A stretch of DNA of 43,186 bases, taken from NCBI GenBank assembly GCA_947574235.1, contig CANPIU010000012.1, positions 1 to 43,186 of the forward strand, written 5' to 3'. The notes under the pieces are model-generated. The model saw only the letters and a program-made list of their open reading frames with translations, did no database searches and had not been told where the DNA came from. The DNA is from an uncultured Clostridium sp. (GTDB lineage: Bacteria; Bacillota; Clostridia; TANB77; CAG-508). Positions 20,502-29,582 of this stretch are shown one piece after another. The position numbers and the translations under genes were made by a program. Each line of letters opens with the position of its first letter. Within the stretch, counting starts at the first letter, position 1.

Positions 20502-20825
20502 CTATTTTTCCTTCTTTTTTCTTGGTTTTGGAACAGGCGTTACTTCTTCTACTTTAGCTACTATTTCTTTACAAAATTCTACGTTATCAATGTCTAATAT
20601 ATAGTGCTCTTTGGCTCCTTTATAAGGATAACCCGTGCCTGCTTCTTTCATTTTTTCTTCGATACACTCTAATTTTTTTACATAGGGTACATTATCGCAT
20701 ACAATTATGACTGGCTTGTCATTTAGATATACCATAAATTCTCCAAACATTTTCTTGTATCGTATTTCTCCTATTCCTCTTATTTGTTCACATACATATT
20801 CAATATATTCATTGGTTGTTGCCAT
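20502..20825 (-). CDS. TfoX/Sxy N-terminal domain protein
   Basis: EYVCEQIRGIGEIRYKKMFGEFMVYLNDKPVIIVCDNVPYVK. Confidence 0.85.
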   Translation of the reverse strand: MATTNEYIEYVCEQIRGIGEIRYKKMFGEFMVYLNDKPVIIVCDNVPYVKKLECIEEKMKEAGTGYPYKGAKEHYILDIDNVEFCKEIVAKVEEVTPVPKPRKKKEK

Positions 20826-20914
20826 CTTTATTCCTCCCTAACTTAAGTTTAATACGTTCTTATCATAACATAAGAGCAAGTAATTAGCAAGGCTAATTCT
20901 TTGCTCTTTATGTA

Positions 20915-21862
20915 TTACTCGTTATTTAAAAAGTTCATGACTAAGTCTATAATCACTTCCTTTTCCTTTGGATTGGATTCTGCCATTAATAAAGTTAATG
21001 CCGTTAATGTATTGTTATCTATTGTCTGCTTTCCCTCTTTATATAAAATACCATAGAAATTTAAAAAGTAAATAAATAAGGTGGCTGCTATTCTTTTATT
21101 TCCGTCTGCAAAAACATGATTTTTTACAATTAGATATAAGAAATTGGCTCCTTTTTCTTCTATACTTTTGTAGATATCTTCTCCACCAAAACCTTGATAA
21201 ATGTTTCCAATAATAGCTTCTAAACCTCTGTCTCTTTCTACGGCAAATAGTGTGCTTTCTTCCTTAAATCTTAATTGATTAATGATTTCGATACATTTAC
21301 CGTATTCAATTCTTCTTTCGTCTAGCTTTCCTTCTACTTTTTTTAAGGTTCTATGGTCATAGTCATCTAATAAATTTAATGCTTTTGAATATTCTCCTAT
21401 TACTCTTAATATTCCTTTTGCATCGCTATTTTCTAGCTTTTCTTCCATACGATTTGCAATGTCAATTAATTGGATGGTTTTTTCTAGGTATTCTAGCCTT
21501 TGTTGATTTACTGCATAACCTTCTAACATATAGTCTTTTAATATTTTTGTCGCCCATCTTCTAAATAAAATACCATTTTGTGACTTTACACGATATCCTA
21601 CTGATATAATCATATCAAGATTATAGTAATTTGTAGGCTTATCAGCAAATTCGGTATTTCCGAATTTAGTCATTGTTTCATTTTCTATTAGTTCTCCTTC
21701 TTTATAAATATTTTTAATATGCTCATTAATTGTTGACTTAGCTTTTCCAAATAATTCCCCCATCTGTGCTTGTGTTAGCCAGACTGTTTCATCTTTTAAA
21801 TTCACCTCCAATTTCACACCTTGATTTTCAAACAAAATAATCTCATTGTTCTTTTCTTTCAT
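20915..21862 (-). CDS. RhuM-type virulence protein fused to a Fic/Doc domain
   Basis: RhuM-like WLTQAQMGELFGKAKSTINEHIKNIYKEGEL; Fic/Doc-like HVFADGNKRIAATLFIYFL. Confidence 0.9.
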   Translation of the reverse strand: MKEKNNEIILFENQGVKLEVNLKDETVWLTQAQMGELFGKAKSTINEHIKNIYKEGELIENETMTKFGNTEFADKPTNYYNLDMIISVGYRVKSQNGILFRRWATKILKDYMLEGYAVNQQRLEYLEKTIQLIDIANRMEEKLENSDAKGILRVIGEYSKALNLLDDYDHRTLKKVEGKLDERRIEYGKCIEIINQLRFKEESTLFAVERDRGLEAIIGNIYQGFGGEDIYKSIEEKGANFLYLIVKNHVFADGNKRIAATLFIYFLNFYGILYKEGKQTIDNNTLTALTLLMAESNPKEKEVIIDLVMNFLNNE

Positions 21863-22019
21863 AATAACACGTCCTTTCTAATTTTATTTTCGTTGTCCGT
21901 TTGTCTTTATAGTTAATTTTTACATATTATATGTTTATTTTACTTATTTGTCAATATTTATTATTCATTTTTTATTCAAAAAAAAAGCCAACTCTTTAAA
22001 AGTTAACTTTTCTTAAATT

Positions 22020-22811
22020 CTAATCTACATTAACACCCTTTTCAAATTGTTTCTTTCCTAACCAATAATAGAAAAGATTATATATTAGATAGACAAAACT
22101 AGCAGCTATTAACAACACTTTTATTACGTCTGTTTCTATTAATCCATTTGTTTCAATTACGTTCTTAATTTCTGGATTAAATGCTCCCACTATGCCAACC
22201 ATAGCCAACGTAAAAGCATTGCTTCCCATGTATAAGCCAAAGCCAATGATAACTGATTTTAGCACTTTGTTTCGATTAGCTTTATGACCTATTATGATTC
22301 CAACATATCCTATTAAGATAATAAACACAATTTCTAAGAATAGAATAAAGGAAATAATTAATAACATGTTAATTACAGTTGTATCATAGGTATTGGCTGC
22401 TAATTCTAAAGCTTGTTTTAAAAACTCTATATTTTCTTTTGAATAATAACAAATAAACAAGCTAGCTATGGCAACTAAAACAGATGCAAAAGAACATAGA
22501 ATAGCTGCTAAAACTTTCGCTAAATATATTGTTTTTTTATTGGCTGGCAACGTATGTGTCAAATAAGCTTCGTCTTTGTATAGGTTCTCTCTAAATCTTA
22601 CCCATGACCTCATAATACCATTAATTAAGCAATTAACAACCATAGCAATGGTAAAACCTGCACTTATTTGTGTAAGAATAGAAAACAACATAGAATTATC
22701 TACCATAGAGCATAATCTTGTGATAATTGCAAATATAATGGATAAAGCATAGAATACAATCACTAATTTATAAATCCATTTTAAATCATATTTTAATAAT
22801 TTTCCTAACAT
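22020..22811 (-). CDS. ABC transporter permease-like membrane protein
   Basis: Multi-TM; overlaps the adjacent ABC ATPase gene. Confidence 0.8.
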   Translation of the reverse strand: MLGKLLKYDLKWIYKLVIVFYALSIIFAIITRLCSMVDNSMLFSILTQISAGFTIAMVVNCLINGIMRSWVRFRENLYKDEAYLTHTLPANKKTIYLAKVLAAILCSFASVLVAIASLFICYYSKENIEFLKQALELAANTYDTTVINMLLIISFILFLEIVFIILIGYVGIIIGHKANRNKVLKSVIIGFGLYMGSNAFTLAMVGIVGAFNPEIKNVIETNGLIETDVIKVLLIAASFVYLIYNLFYYWLGKKQFEKGVNVD

Positions 22812-23500
22812 TTAAAAGACCTCCTAAATATTTCATCGATACTTGCCTTTTCCTTACTTCTTAACTCATCAGCCGAAGCTTGTAATTTAATTTCTCCCTT
22901 ATCGATAAAGATAACTTCATCTAATATTCTTTCAATATCAGCAATCAAATGAGTCGAAATAATAACACTAGCCCCTTCTTTAAAATTAGAAAGTATGGTG
23001 TCTAAAATATAATCTCTCGTTGCTGGGTCAACTCCTCCGAGTGGCTCATCTAAAATATAAAGCTCTGCTTCTCGACTCATTACTAATATTAGTTGTAATT
23101 TTTCTTGCATCCCTTTTGACATTTGTGCTATTTTTTTATCTAGCTCTAAATTTAAGACTTTTAAAAGCTTGATGGCTTTTTCTTTGTTAAAATTATCATA
23201 AAACTCTTCAAAATAGTGAAAGGCTTGCTCTATTGTCATACTTTTATCTAAATAGGTTCTCTCTGGCAAATAAGAAATTACTTTTTTAGAGGCTACTCCT
23301 GGCTTATTGCCATTGATTAATACTTCTCCACTCGTTGGTGTTAATAGGTCATTGATTAATTTGATTAAGGTTGTTTTTCCCATGCCATTTTTTCCAAGCA
23401 AACCGATTATTTTTCCTCTTGGTATTGTTAAGTTAATGTCTTTTAAAACTTGTTTTTTGTCAAATTCCTTGCCTAAGTGCTTACATTCTAGTAGTTCCAT
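22805..23500 (-). CDS. ABC transporter ATP-binding protein
   Basis: GLLGKNGMGKTTLIKL; MSKGMQEKLQL; LYILDEPLGGVD. Confidence 0.93.
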   Translation of the reverse strand: MELLECKHLGKEFDKKQVLKDINLTIPRGKIIGLLGKNGMGKTTLIKLINDLLTPTSGEVLINGNKPGVASKKVISYLPERTYLDKSMTIEQAFHYFEEFYDNFNKEKAIKLLKVLNLELDKKIAQMSKGMQEKLQLILVMSREAELYILDEPLGGVDPATRDYILDTILSNFKEGASVIISTHLIADIERILDEVIFIDKGEIKLQASADELRSKEKASIDEIFRRSFKC

Positions 23501-23864
23501 CTTCTTTTCCTCCTAACTCTTGCAAGTAGTTTCTTGCTTCTTCGTAAGTGATGCCTATATTTTTCATATCTTCTAAGTATTTTTGTACTTTTTCTTTGGC
23601 CAATTCTTTTTTCGTTTGGTTGATTAATGCTTGATTTTTGGTTACAAATTTCCCATTGGTGCGTTCTGTATAAACCAACCCTTGGCTTTCTAATTCTGCT
23701 AATGCTTTTTGCATGGTATTGGGATTTACTCTAGCAACAAGAGCCAATTCTCTTACCGATGGAATTCTCTCCCCTTCTTTTAGTTCTCCTGATACAATTT
23801 GCATTTTTAATTTTTCTACTAATTGTAGATAAATTGGTCTTTCATTATTGAAAATATACTCCAC
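23481..23864 (-). CDS. GntR-family (YtrA-like) transcriptional regulator
   Basis: RPIYLQLVEKLKMQIVSGELKEGERIPSVRELALVARVNPNTMQKALAELESQGLV. Confidence 0.93.
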   Translation of the reverse strand: MEYIFNNERPIYLQLVEKLKMQIVSGELKEGERIPSVRELALVARVNPNTMQKALAELESQGLVYTERTNGKFVTKNQALINQTKKELAKEKVQKYLEDMKNIGITYEEARNYLQELGGKEDGTTRM

Positions 23865-23985
23865 TTTTCTTTCCTTTCTTTATTATTGTATTACTTGCAT
23901 AATACAATAATACTCTTTTTTGTTTTGCTTGTCAATACTTTTCAAAAAAAAGTAAACCCAAGATTAGAAATCTCAGGTCACTTTC

Positions 23986-24174
23986 TTATAATACCAATGC
24001 TTTTTTCGGACAAAAGTTAGAACACTTACCACATTTAATGCATTTATCATGGTCTATTTGTGGTGCTTCAAAATCTTTTTGGGTTAAGGCTCCTACTGGG
24101 CAAACACTGACAGCAGGACACTTATGATTTTGAGGACATTTTTCTGTTATAATTTGTAATTTCTTATCCATCAT
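23986..24174 (-). CDS. small 4Fe-4S ferredoxin-like protein (possible independent start within the longer ORF)
   Basis: Internal ATGATG preceded by AAGAAGGAGGAA; two Cys clusters CPQNHKCPAVSVCPVGAL and CIKCGKCSNFCP. Confidence 0.75.
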   Translation of the reverse strand: MMDKKLQIITEKCPQNHKCPAVSVCPVGALTQKDFEAPQIDHDKCIKCGKCSNFCPKKALVL

Positions 24175-24698
24175 TTCCTCCTTCTTTTTTCTATTTATTT
24201 CATTATATTCGAAACATTTCTGTTCTAGCATTTTAAAATTACAACATCTTTGTTTTATGTTGCTAGATAATTTCCCTTCATTGTATAATTGATACAATTT
24301 AGAGGACTTATTTTTTACTTGATTATTATTTGCATTTAGCCACTGTACTTGGTTTTTCAATAATTTCTGATATTTTAATTCTTCTAAAGTCAATGCTTCT
24401 TTGCCTAAATCGATTAATGCATAATTATTCTTGCCTACTGGTATCATATTATTAAAATTAACAGCTCCTAACTCTCCATTTTTTATTTTAAAAAAGTCCA
24501 CTGTATTTTTCATTTTTTTATGTTTTATTTTTGGACTAGATAATGGCGCAAAATATTTACAAGTATCTATTTCAAATAGTATCCTAGGAAAGGTCTTAAT
24601 TCTTTTTCATTTTTATTGTAAGGTACTTTATGATCAAATTTTCTCAAATAATCACAATATTTCGTATTAACTCTAACTATCTTTAAACTTTGATGCAT
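23986..24698 (-). pseudogene. ToxN/AbiQ/CptN-family type III toxin, frameshifted in its N-terminus, reading in frame into a 4Fe-4S ferredoxin
   Basis: Start 24698 after AAGGAGGTTGATAAAATG: MHQSLKIVRVNTKYCDYLRKFDHKVPYNKNEKELRPFLG, 1-nt shift, then LFEIDTCKYFAPLSSPKIKHKKMKNTVDFFKIKNGELGAVNFNNMIPV...; tail MMDKKLQIITEKCPQNHKCPAVSVCPVGALTQ...DKCIKCGKCSNFCPKKALVL. Confidence 0.85.
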
Positions 24699-24775
24699 TT
24701 TATCAACCTCCTTGATATCCCAATTATACATTACTCTTTACTAAAAATCAACCCTGTTGGCAATTTTTCTCAAAA

Positions 24776-24803
24776 ATAAAAGATTAGAGTTTAGTCTCTA
24801 ACC
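24776..24803 (-). terminator. intrinsic terminator between antitoxin repeats and toxin
   Basis: Minus strand GGTTAGAG-ACTAAA-CTCTAATC stem followed by TTTTATTTTT. Confidence 0.8.
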
Positions 24804-24806
24804 TTC

Positions 24807-24883
24807 TTTTTTAAGTTCCATTTATGGCTGGATTCACCGCTTTTTTAAGTTCCACTTTATGGCTGGATTCACCACTTTTTTTA
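24807..24883 (-). ncRNA. predicted type III antitoxin RNA, two ~34/35-nt tandem repeats plus partial boundary
   Basis: Minus strand GTGGTGAATCCAGCCATAAAGTGGAACTTAAAAAA (24841-24875) and GCGGTGAATCCAGCCATAAATGGAACTTAAAAAA (24807-24840), preceded by another A7 tract; immediately upstream of terminator and toxN-like gene. Confidence 0.85.
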
Positions 24884-25023
24884 TGCTAGGCATAGTTATT
24901 GAATTATCTATTTTTATTGCCTATCTATATTAATATTATCATATTCTCCTAGAATAATCAATGATTTTGATTTAAAAACCAAAATGTGTGCCAAAAAGGT
25001 CCGTCCCCTCTGGCTCTGTGGCT

Positions 25024-28000
25024 CTATTCAGACCTTAGTGCAAGCACTGGGTCTTCTTTGGCGGCCTTTTTCGAAGGAATAATTCCTCCAATTAAAGTTA
25101 AAACGGTACTTAATATAATTAAAATGATACCTGCCATCGGTGGTAACAAAGCTTTTACATTAGCCCCATTGGAAACAGCATAAATAATTTGATTCGTTGG
25201 TATTAGTAACAATAAAGTAATTACAATTCCAAGAACCCCTGCAAGCAAGCCAATCATAAAAGTCTCTGCATTAAACACTTGAGCAATATTATGTTTAGAA
25301 GCTCCAATCGCTCTTAAAATACCAATTTCCTTTTTACGTTCTAACACACTGATATACGTAATAACACCTATCATGATAGAAGAAACAAATAACGAAATTC
25401 CGACAAAAGCAATTAATACATAACTAATAACGTCAATAATAATGGTAACCGAATTCATTAATGTTCCTACCATATCGGTATAAGAAATAACTTTATCTTC
25501 GCTTCCTTCTTCTTTCATTTTAGTATTATAATCACTTAAAATTTTAGTAATGGCTTCATTTCCTTCAAAATCTTTGGGATAAATGTTAATACTAGCTGGC
25601 TCTTCAAAATCTGCATAATTTAGCTTCTTTAGATTATTTTCATAGGTATTCTTTTCTTTTGACATAAGTTGAGTCATTAATTCTGCTAAATCCTCCTCTG
25701 TCATTTTCATCTTAAAAGCACCCATAAAAGCTTTTTCATCAAAGCTAATCGCATTTGCCATTGATTTACTTAAAGTCGTTATCGCTGATGCCATCTCTGT
25801 TTCTAAGGCCTTGCTTAAAGAAGTCATAGAAGCTGCTACATATCTTTGCATCATTTGTGAAATTTGTTTATCTAAGTTCTGTTGTTGCATTATTTTCGTT
25901 AAATTATTCGTAATAATCTTTTTTGCTTCCTCTGATTGTAAATAGTCTGTTAGGTATTTTTCAAAATCTGCTACGCCTTGTAAATTGTTTTTTTCCACAT
26001 ATTCTTGATACCCTTCTAAGACTTTTACCATAATCTTTTGCATTTGCTCCCCTGTAATGGTAAGTCCACCATTTTCTTTGATAGCGTCTTCAATTTCCTT
26101 TCGAATTAACGCTTCTGCTTCTGGCGATTTTAAGTAATCGGATAACTGTTGATTGATTTTATTTAAATCTGCATCTGGATTTTTCGTTACATATTCTTGA
26201 TATCCCTTCAATAGTTCATTTATCATAATTTGTACATCATAGTTGGAAATAGAGAATTGCAAACTACTTAATACTTCGTTTAAATCTAAGGCTGGCAATT
26301 GTGCTTTACTTGCTACCTTATTTAGATTTCCAAAATCCATTTTTATTTTGGACTGGTCTATTTTAAAGGCTTTTTGAATTGCTTTTCCATCTACTTCTAC
26401 TAAGGAATTCATATCAAAGTCGTTTCCTTCATCTGTTTCGTCAAATCTTTTACCCGTAAATACATTGACGTCTGGCCTTTGTAATTGGTCTTTTACAATT
26501 TGACTTTCAGCCGCTTTTTCAATCACATGATGCGTTAAAGAAGATGGATACGCGATTCCCTGTTGAAGCATAGAAGCTGTCATCCCTTCTTTTGGTTGTA
26601 TGACACCAACTATTTTAAGGTCTTCTGCTTTTTCAACAAGTGCTTTAATATATTCTGTATTTTCTGACTTATCACGCCAAATTTTATATTCTGCATCGTA
26701 TTCATAGCAGTCACTACTATTGACTAATTTAAAAGCTTTTCCTAATAATTCCTCATAATCAAATGTCTCTGTATAATCTGGCTCTTGTACTTTCTCTCCT
26801 ACTAAAAATTGATTGACAATCTTGTCTAGTTCATCATAATCTCTTAAGCCTAATGTATAGAGTAACAGGTCATGGATATTTCCTTGTGGTGTTAGCACTA
26901 AGACACACTCATTGTAGTTTGTTGGCCATTTTCCTGTCTTAATATCATATTGTTCTTCAAATAGTCTAGTATCTTTCGGCATTTGGAAAAATACGTCTGT
27001 GCTCATCATCGTAGACATCATGCTATTAGAACTAACTCCTGACCCCATCCCTAAACTTGAAAAAGTCGTATCTGGATTTAGTTGTCTTAATTTTTCTGTA
27101 TTGGTATTATAAATTCTTGGATTAACGTTATAAGTATATTCTATCGCTTTACTATAATCTTTAATATTCGAATTCTCTTCTTCTAAATATTGTTTTAAAG
27201 CTACTAAATCATTAGAACCTATTTTAGAAAACATATTCGTAATTCTAGTTGCTACTTGCACTTCCTTGCTATTTTCTTTTTCTTGATTGGTGTCGTCATT
27301 GCTTCCGCCCATTAAAGAACTAATATCAAATCCTGTACTTTGAATTTGAATTGGATATTCGGATAAGGTATCTTCTTCCACTGATTTAATGTAACTATTT
27401 ACCCCATTGGATAAGGAAAGAATAAGGGCAATTCCTATAATTCCAATAGACCCTGCAAAGGAGGTTAAAAAGGTTCTTCCTTTTTTGGTTTTTAGATTGT
27501 TAAAGCTTAGGATTAAAGAAGTTAGAAAAGACATGGACGTTTTTCCCATATTTTTGTGTTTTGGCTTTTCTTCCTCTTGGTTCTCTACTAAGTATGGGTT
27601 TGTATCAGAACGAATTTTCCCATCTTTTAAATCAACAATACGAGTCGCATATTCTTCTGCTAATTCTGGGTTATGGGTTACCATAACCACTAATCTATCT
27701 TTGGCAACCTCCTTTAATAATTCCATTACTTGCACACTTGTTTTGGTATCTAATGCTCCTGTTGGCTCATCTGCTAGTACAATATCTGGATTGTTGACTA
27801 AGGCTCTTGCAATGGCCACCCTTTGCATTTGACCTCCTGATAATTGGTTTGGTTTTTTATGAGCATGCTCTGCTAAATTCACTTCTTTTAGTGCCTTCAT
27901 TGCCATTTGCTTACGTTTACTTCTCGTTACGCCAGAAATGGTTAAAGCTAGTTCTACATTAGCTAAAATAGTTTGGTGTGGTATTAAGTTATAACTTTGA

Positions 28001-28266
28001 AATACAAATCCAACGGTATGATTACGATACGAATCCCAATCTCTATCTTTGTAATTTTTAGTGGATATCTGGTTGATGATTAAGTCTCCCTTATCATATC
28101 GGTCTAGTCCACCAATGATATTTAAGAGTGTCGTTTTTCCAGAACCACTTGGTCCTAAAATAGCCACAAATTCATTGTCTCTTAGGTTTAAACTTACGTC
28201 ATCTAAGGCTTTTTGTACTAAGCCTCCTGTTTTGTATTGTTTGTGTATATTTTTTATTTGTAACAT
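25024..28266 (-). CDS. ABC transporter, fused ATPase and FtsX/MacB-type permease
   Basis: GPSGSGKTTLLNIIGGLD; LSGGQMQRVAIARAL; ERKKEIGILRAIGASKHNIAQVFNAETFMIGLLAG. Confidence 0.95.
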   Translation of the reverse strand: MLQIKNIHKQYKTGGLVQKALDDVSLNLRDNEFVAILGPSGSGKTTLLNIIGGLDRYDKGDLIINQISTKNYKDRDWDSYRNHTVGFVFQSYNLIPHQTILANVELALTISGVTRSKRKQMAMKALKEVNLAEHAHKKPNQLSGGQMQRVAIARALVNNPDIVLADEPTGALDTKTSVQVMELLKEVAKDRLVVMVTHNPELAEEYATRIVDLKDGKIRSDTNPYLVENQEEEKPKHKNMGKTSMSFLTSLILSFNNLKTKKGRTFLTSFAGSIGIIGIALILSLSNGVNSYIKSVEEDTLSEYPIQIQSTGFDISSLMGGSNDDTNQEKENSKEVQVATRITNMFSKIGSNDLVALKQYLEEENSNIKDYSKAIEYTYNVNPRIYNTNTEKLRQLNPDTTFSSLGMGSGVSSNSMMSTMMSTDVFFQMPKDTRLFEEQYDIKTGKWPTNYNECVLVLTPQGNIHDLLLYTLGLRDYDELDKIVNQFLVGEKVQEPDYTETFDYEELLGKAFKLVNSSDCYEYDAEYKIWRDKSENTEYIKALVEKAEDLKIVGVIQPKEGMTASMLQQGIAYPSSLTHHVIEKAAESQIVKDQLQRPDVNVFTGKRFDETDEGNDFDMNSLVEVDGKAIQKAFKIDQSKIKMDFGNLNKVASKAQLPALDLNEVLSSLQFSISNYDVQIMINELLKGYQEYVTKNPDADLNKINQQLSDYLKSPEAEALIRKEIEDAIKENGGLTITGEQMQKIMVKVLEGYQEYVEKNNLQGVADFEKYLTDYLQSEEAKKIITNNLTKIMQQQNLDKQISQMMQRYVAASMTSLSKALETEMASAITTLSKSMANAISFDEKAFMGAFKMKMTEEDLAELMTQLMSKEKNTYENNLKKLNYADFEEPASINIYPKDFEGNEAITKILSDYNTKMKEEGSEDKVISYTDMVGTLMNSVTIIIDVISYVLIAFVGISLFVSSIMIGVITYISVLERKKEIGILRAIGASKHNIAQVFNAETFMIGLLAGVLGIVITLLLLIPTNQIIYAVSNGANVKALLPPMAGIILIILSTVLTLIGGIIPSKKAAKEDPVLALRSE

Positions 28267-28441
28267 ATTCCCTCCTGTTTTTACTATATGCTTTTAGGGT
28301 AGCACAAGACCTAAATTTCTCAAAAAAGATAGTTACATTATAACACATTTATCCTAAAAATGTTAACATTTATCTAAAAAAGTGGTTAAACTAATAGAAA
28401 TATCTCTTCTATATGTTATAATCAATATAAGGAGGAACGCT

Positions 28442-28910
28442 ATGAATATTAAAATAATTACCAATATATCGAATGAATTCCAAGAACCATCTATTACGAT
28501 ACAAGCACCTACCTTATCTACTGAAATTCAAAATGTAATTGATTATGTTTCTAATATCAATACTACCCCTACCCAAATTGTAGGCAATGTAAATAATCAA
28601 ATCTACTTTATCGATTTAGAAAATGTTATTTGCTTTTTTAGTAAAGATAAGTACAATTATGCAAGGACTGCGAAAGGAACTTACAAAATTAAATATAAAC
28701 TTTATGAACTAGAAGAAACACTCAAATCAAAAGATTTTATTCGTATTTCTAATTCTTGCTTGATTAATATTCGGTCAAGTTGAGTGCTTTGATACTAGCA
28801 TTTTAGGTACCGTTTTAGTTAAACTCAAAGACCACACGCAAGAAGTGGTTTCGAAACGTAATGTTTCTAAAATTATTAAATTATTACGTGAAAGGGGGAA
28901 TTTAAAATGA
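28442..28910 (+). pseudogene. LytTR DNA-binding domain regulator, frameshifted
   Basis: IYFIDLENVICFFSKDKYNYARTAKGTYKIKYKLYELEETLKSKDFIRISNSCLINI, shift near 28770-28776, then GQVECFDTSILGTVLVKLKDHTQEVVSKRNVSKIIKLLRERGNLK. Confidence 0.8.
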
Positions 28911-29533
28911 ACATTGTAAAAAAACTGTTAAAAACTATCTGCTTATTTATCGCCTCTAGCCTTATTATTTATCTAATCTTTACGATATCTTCTTTTATTG
29001 GTTGGTGCCATGAAAATCAAATTAGTATCGTAGACCACTCTAATGATTTGTTAGCCTATCTTGACCCTGATAAAATACAAGAAATCGGCCATTTTGTTGG
29101 CTTATCAGAACAAGTCATGAAGGAAAGCTTAGAAGATAACACTTATCCTTCTTTAGCAGAATATTATGACCCTCTAGGTTTTTCTGTATGGTCTTATATG
29201 AATATGGGAATTCGTGATGCCTTAACTAACTATCTTACCTTATCTATCTTACTAGGCTTCTCCATTGCTATTGCTTATCTTGTTATTACGAGTAAACGAT
29301 TAAATTCTTTTATTAAAATCGCTGTTGGCTACTTTGGTGTTATGTTATTAATTCCTTATGTATATATGTATAGCTATACTTACAGGTTTTGGAGTATTTC
29401 TGAAACGTTCCATGGTACCCCTAAGTATTTCTATATTCTTTATACTCTTATCTTCCTTGCTATGTATTTAGTAAACTACTTCATTGGCAAAAATATGACA
29501 AAAAATCTAAATCAAACGATAAAGAACACTTGA
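28907..29533 (+). CDS. integral membrane protein downstream of LytTR regulator
   Basis: 4+ TM helices; ATGA overlap with the LytTR stop. Confidence 0.6.
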   Translation: MNIVKKLLKTICLFIASSLIIYLIFTISSFIGWCHENQISIVDHSNDLLAYLDPDKIQEIGHFVGLSEQVMKESLEDNTYPSLAEYYDPLGFSVWSYMNMGIRDALTNYLTLSILLGFSIAIAYLVITSKRLNSFIKIAVGYFGVMLLIPYVYMYSYTYRFWSISETFHGTPKYFYILYTLIFLAMYLVNYFIGKNMTKNLNQTIKNT

Positions 29534-29582
29534 TATTTCAAGTGTTCTTTACTATAATATATGCAAAGGAGATTACTATTAA

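Noticed and set aside
24807-24883. CRISPR array
   Set aside because: Two directly abutting repeats without spacers, followed by terminator and toxin gene; fits a type III antitoxin instead.
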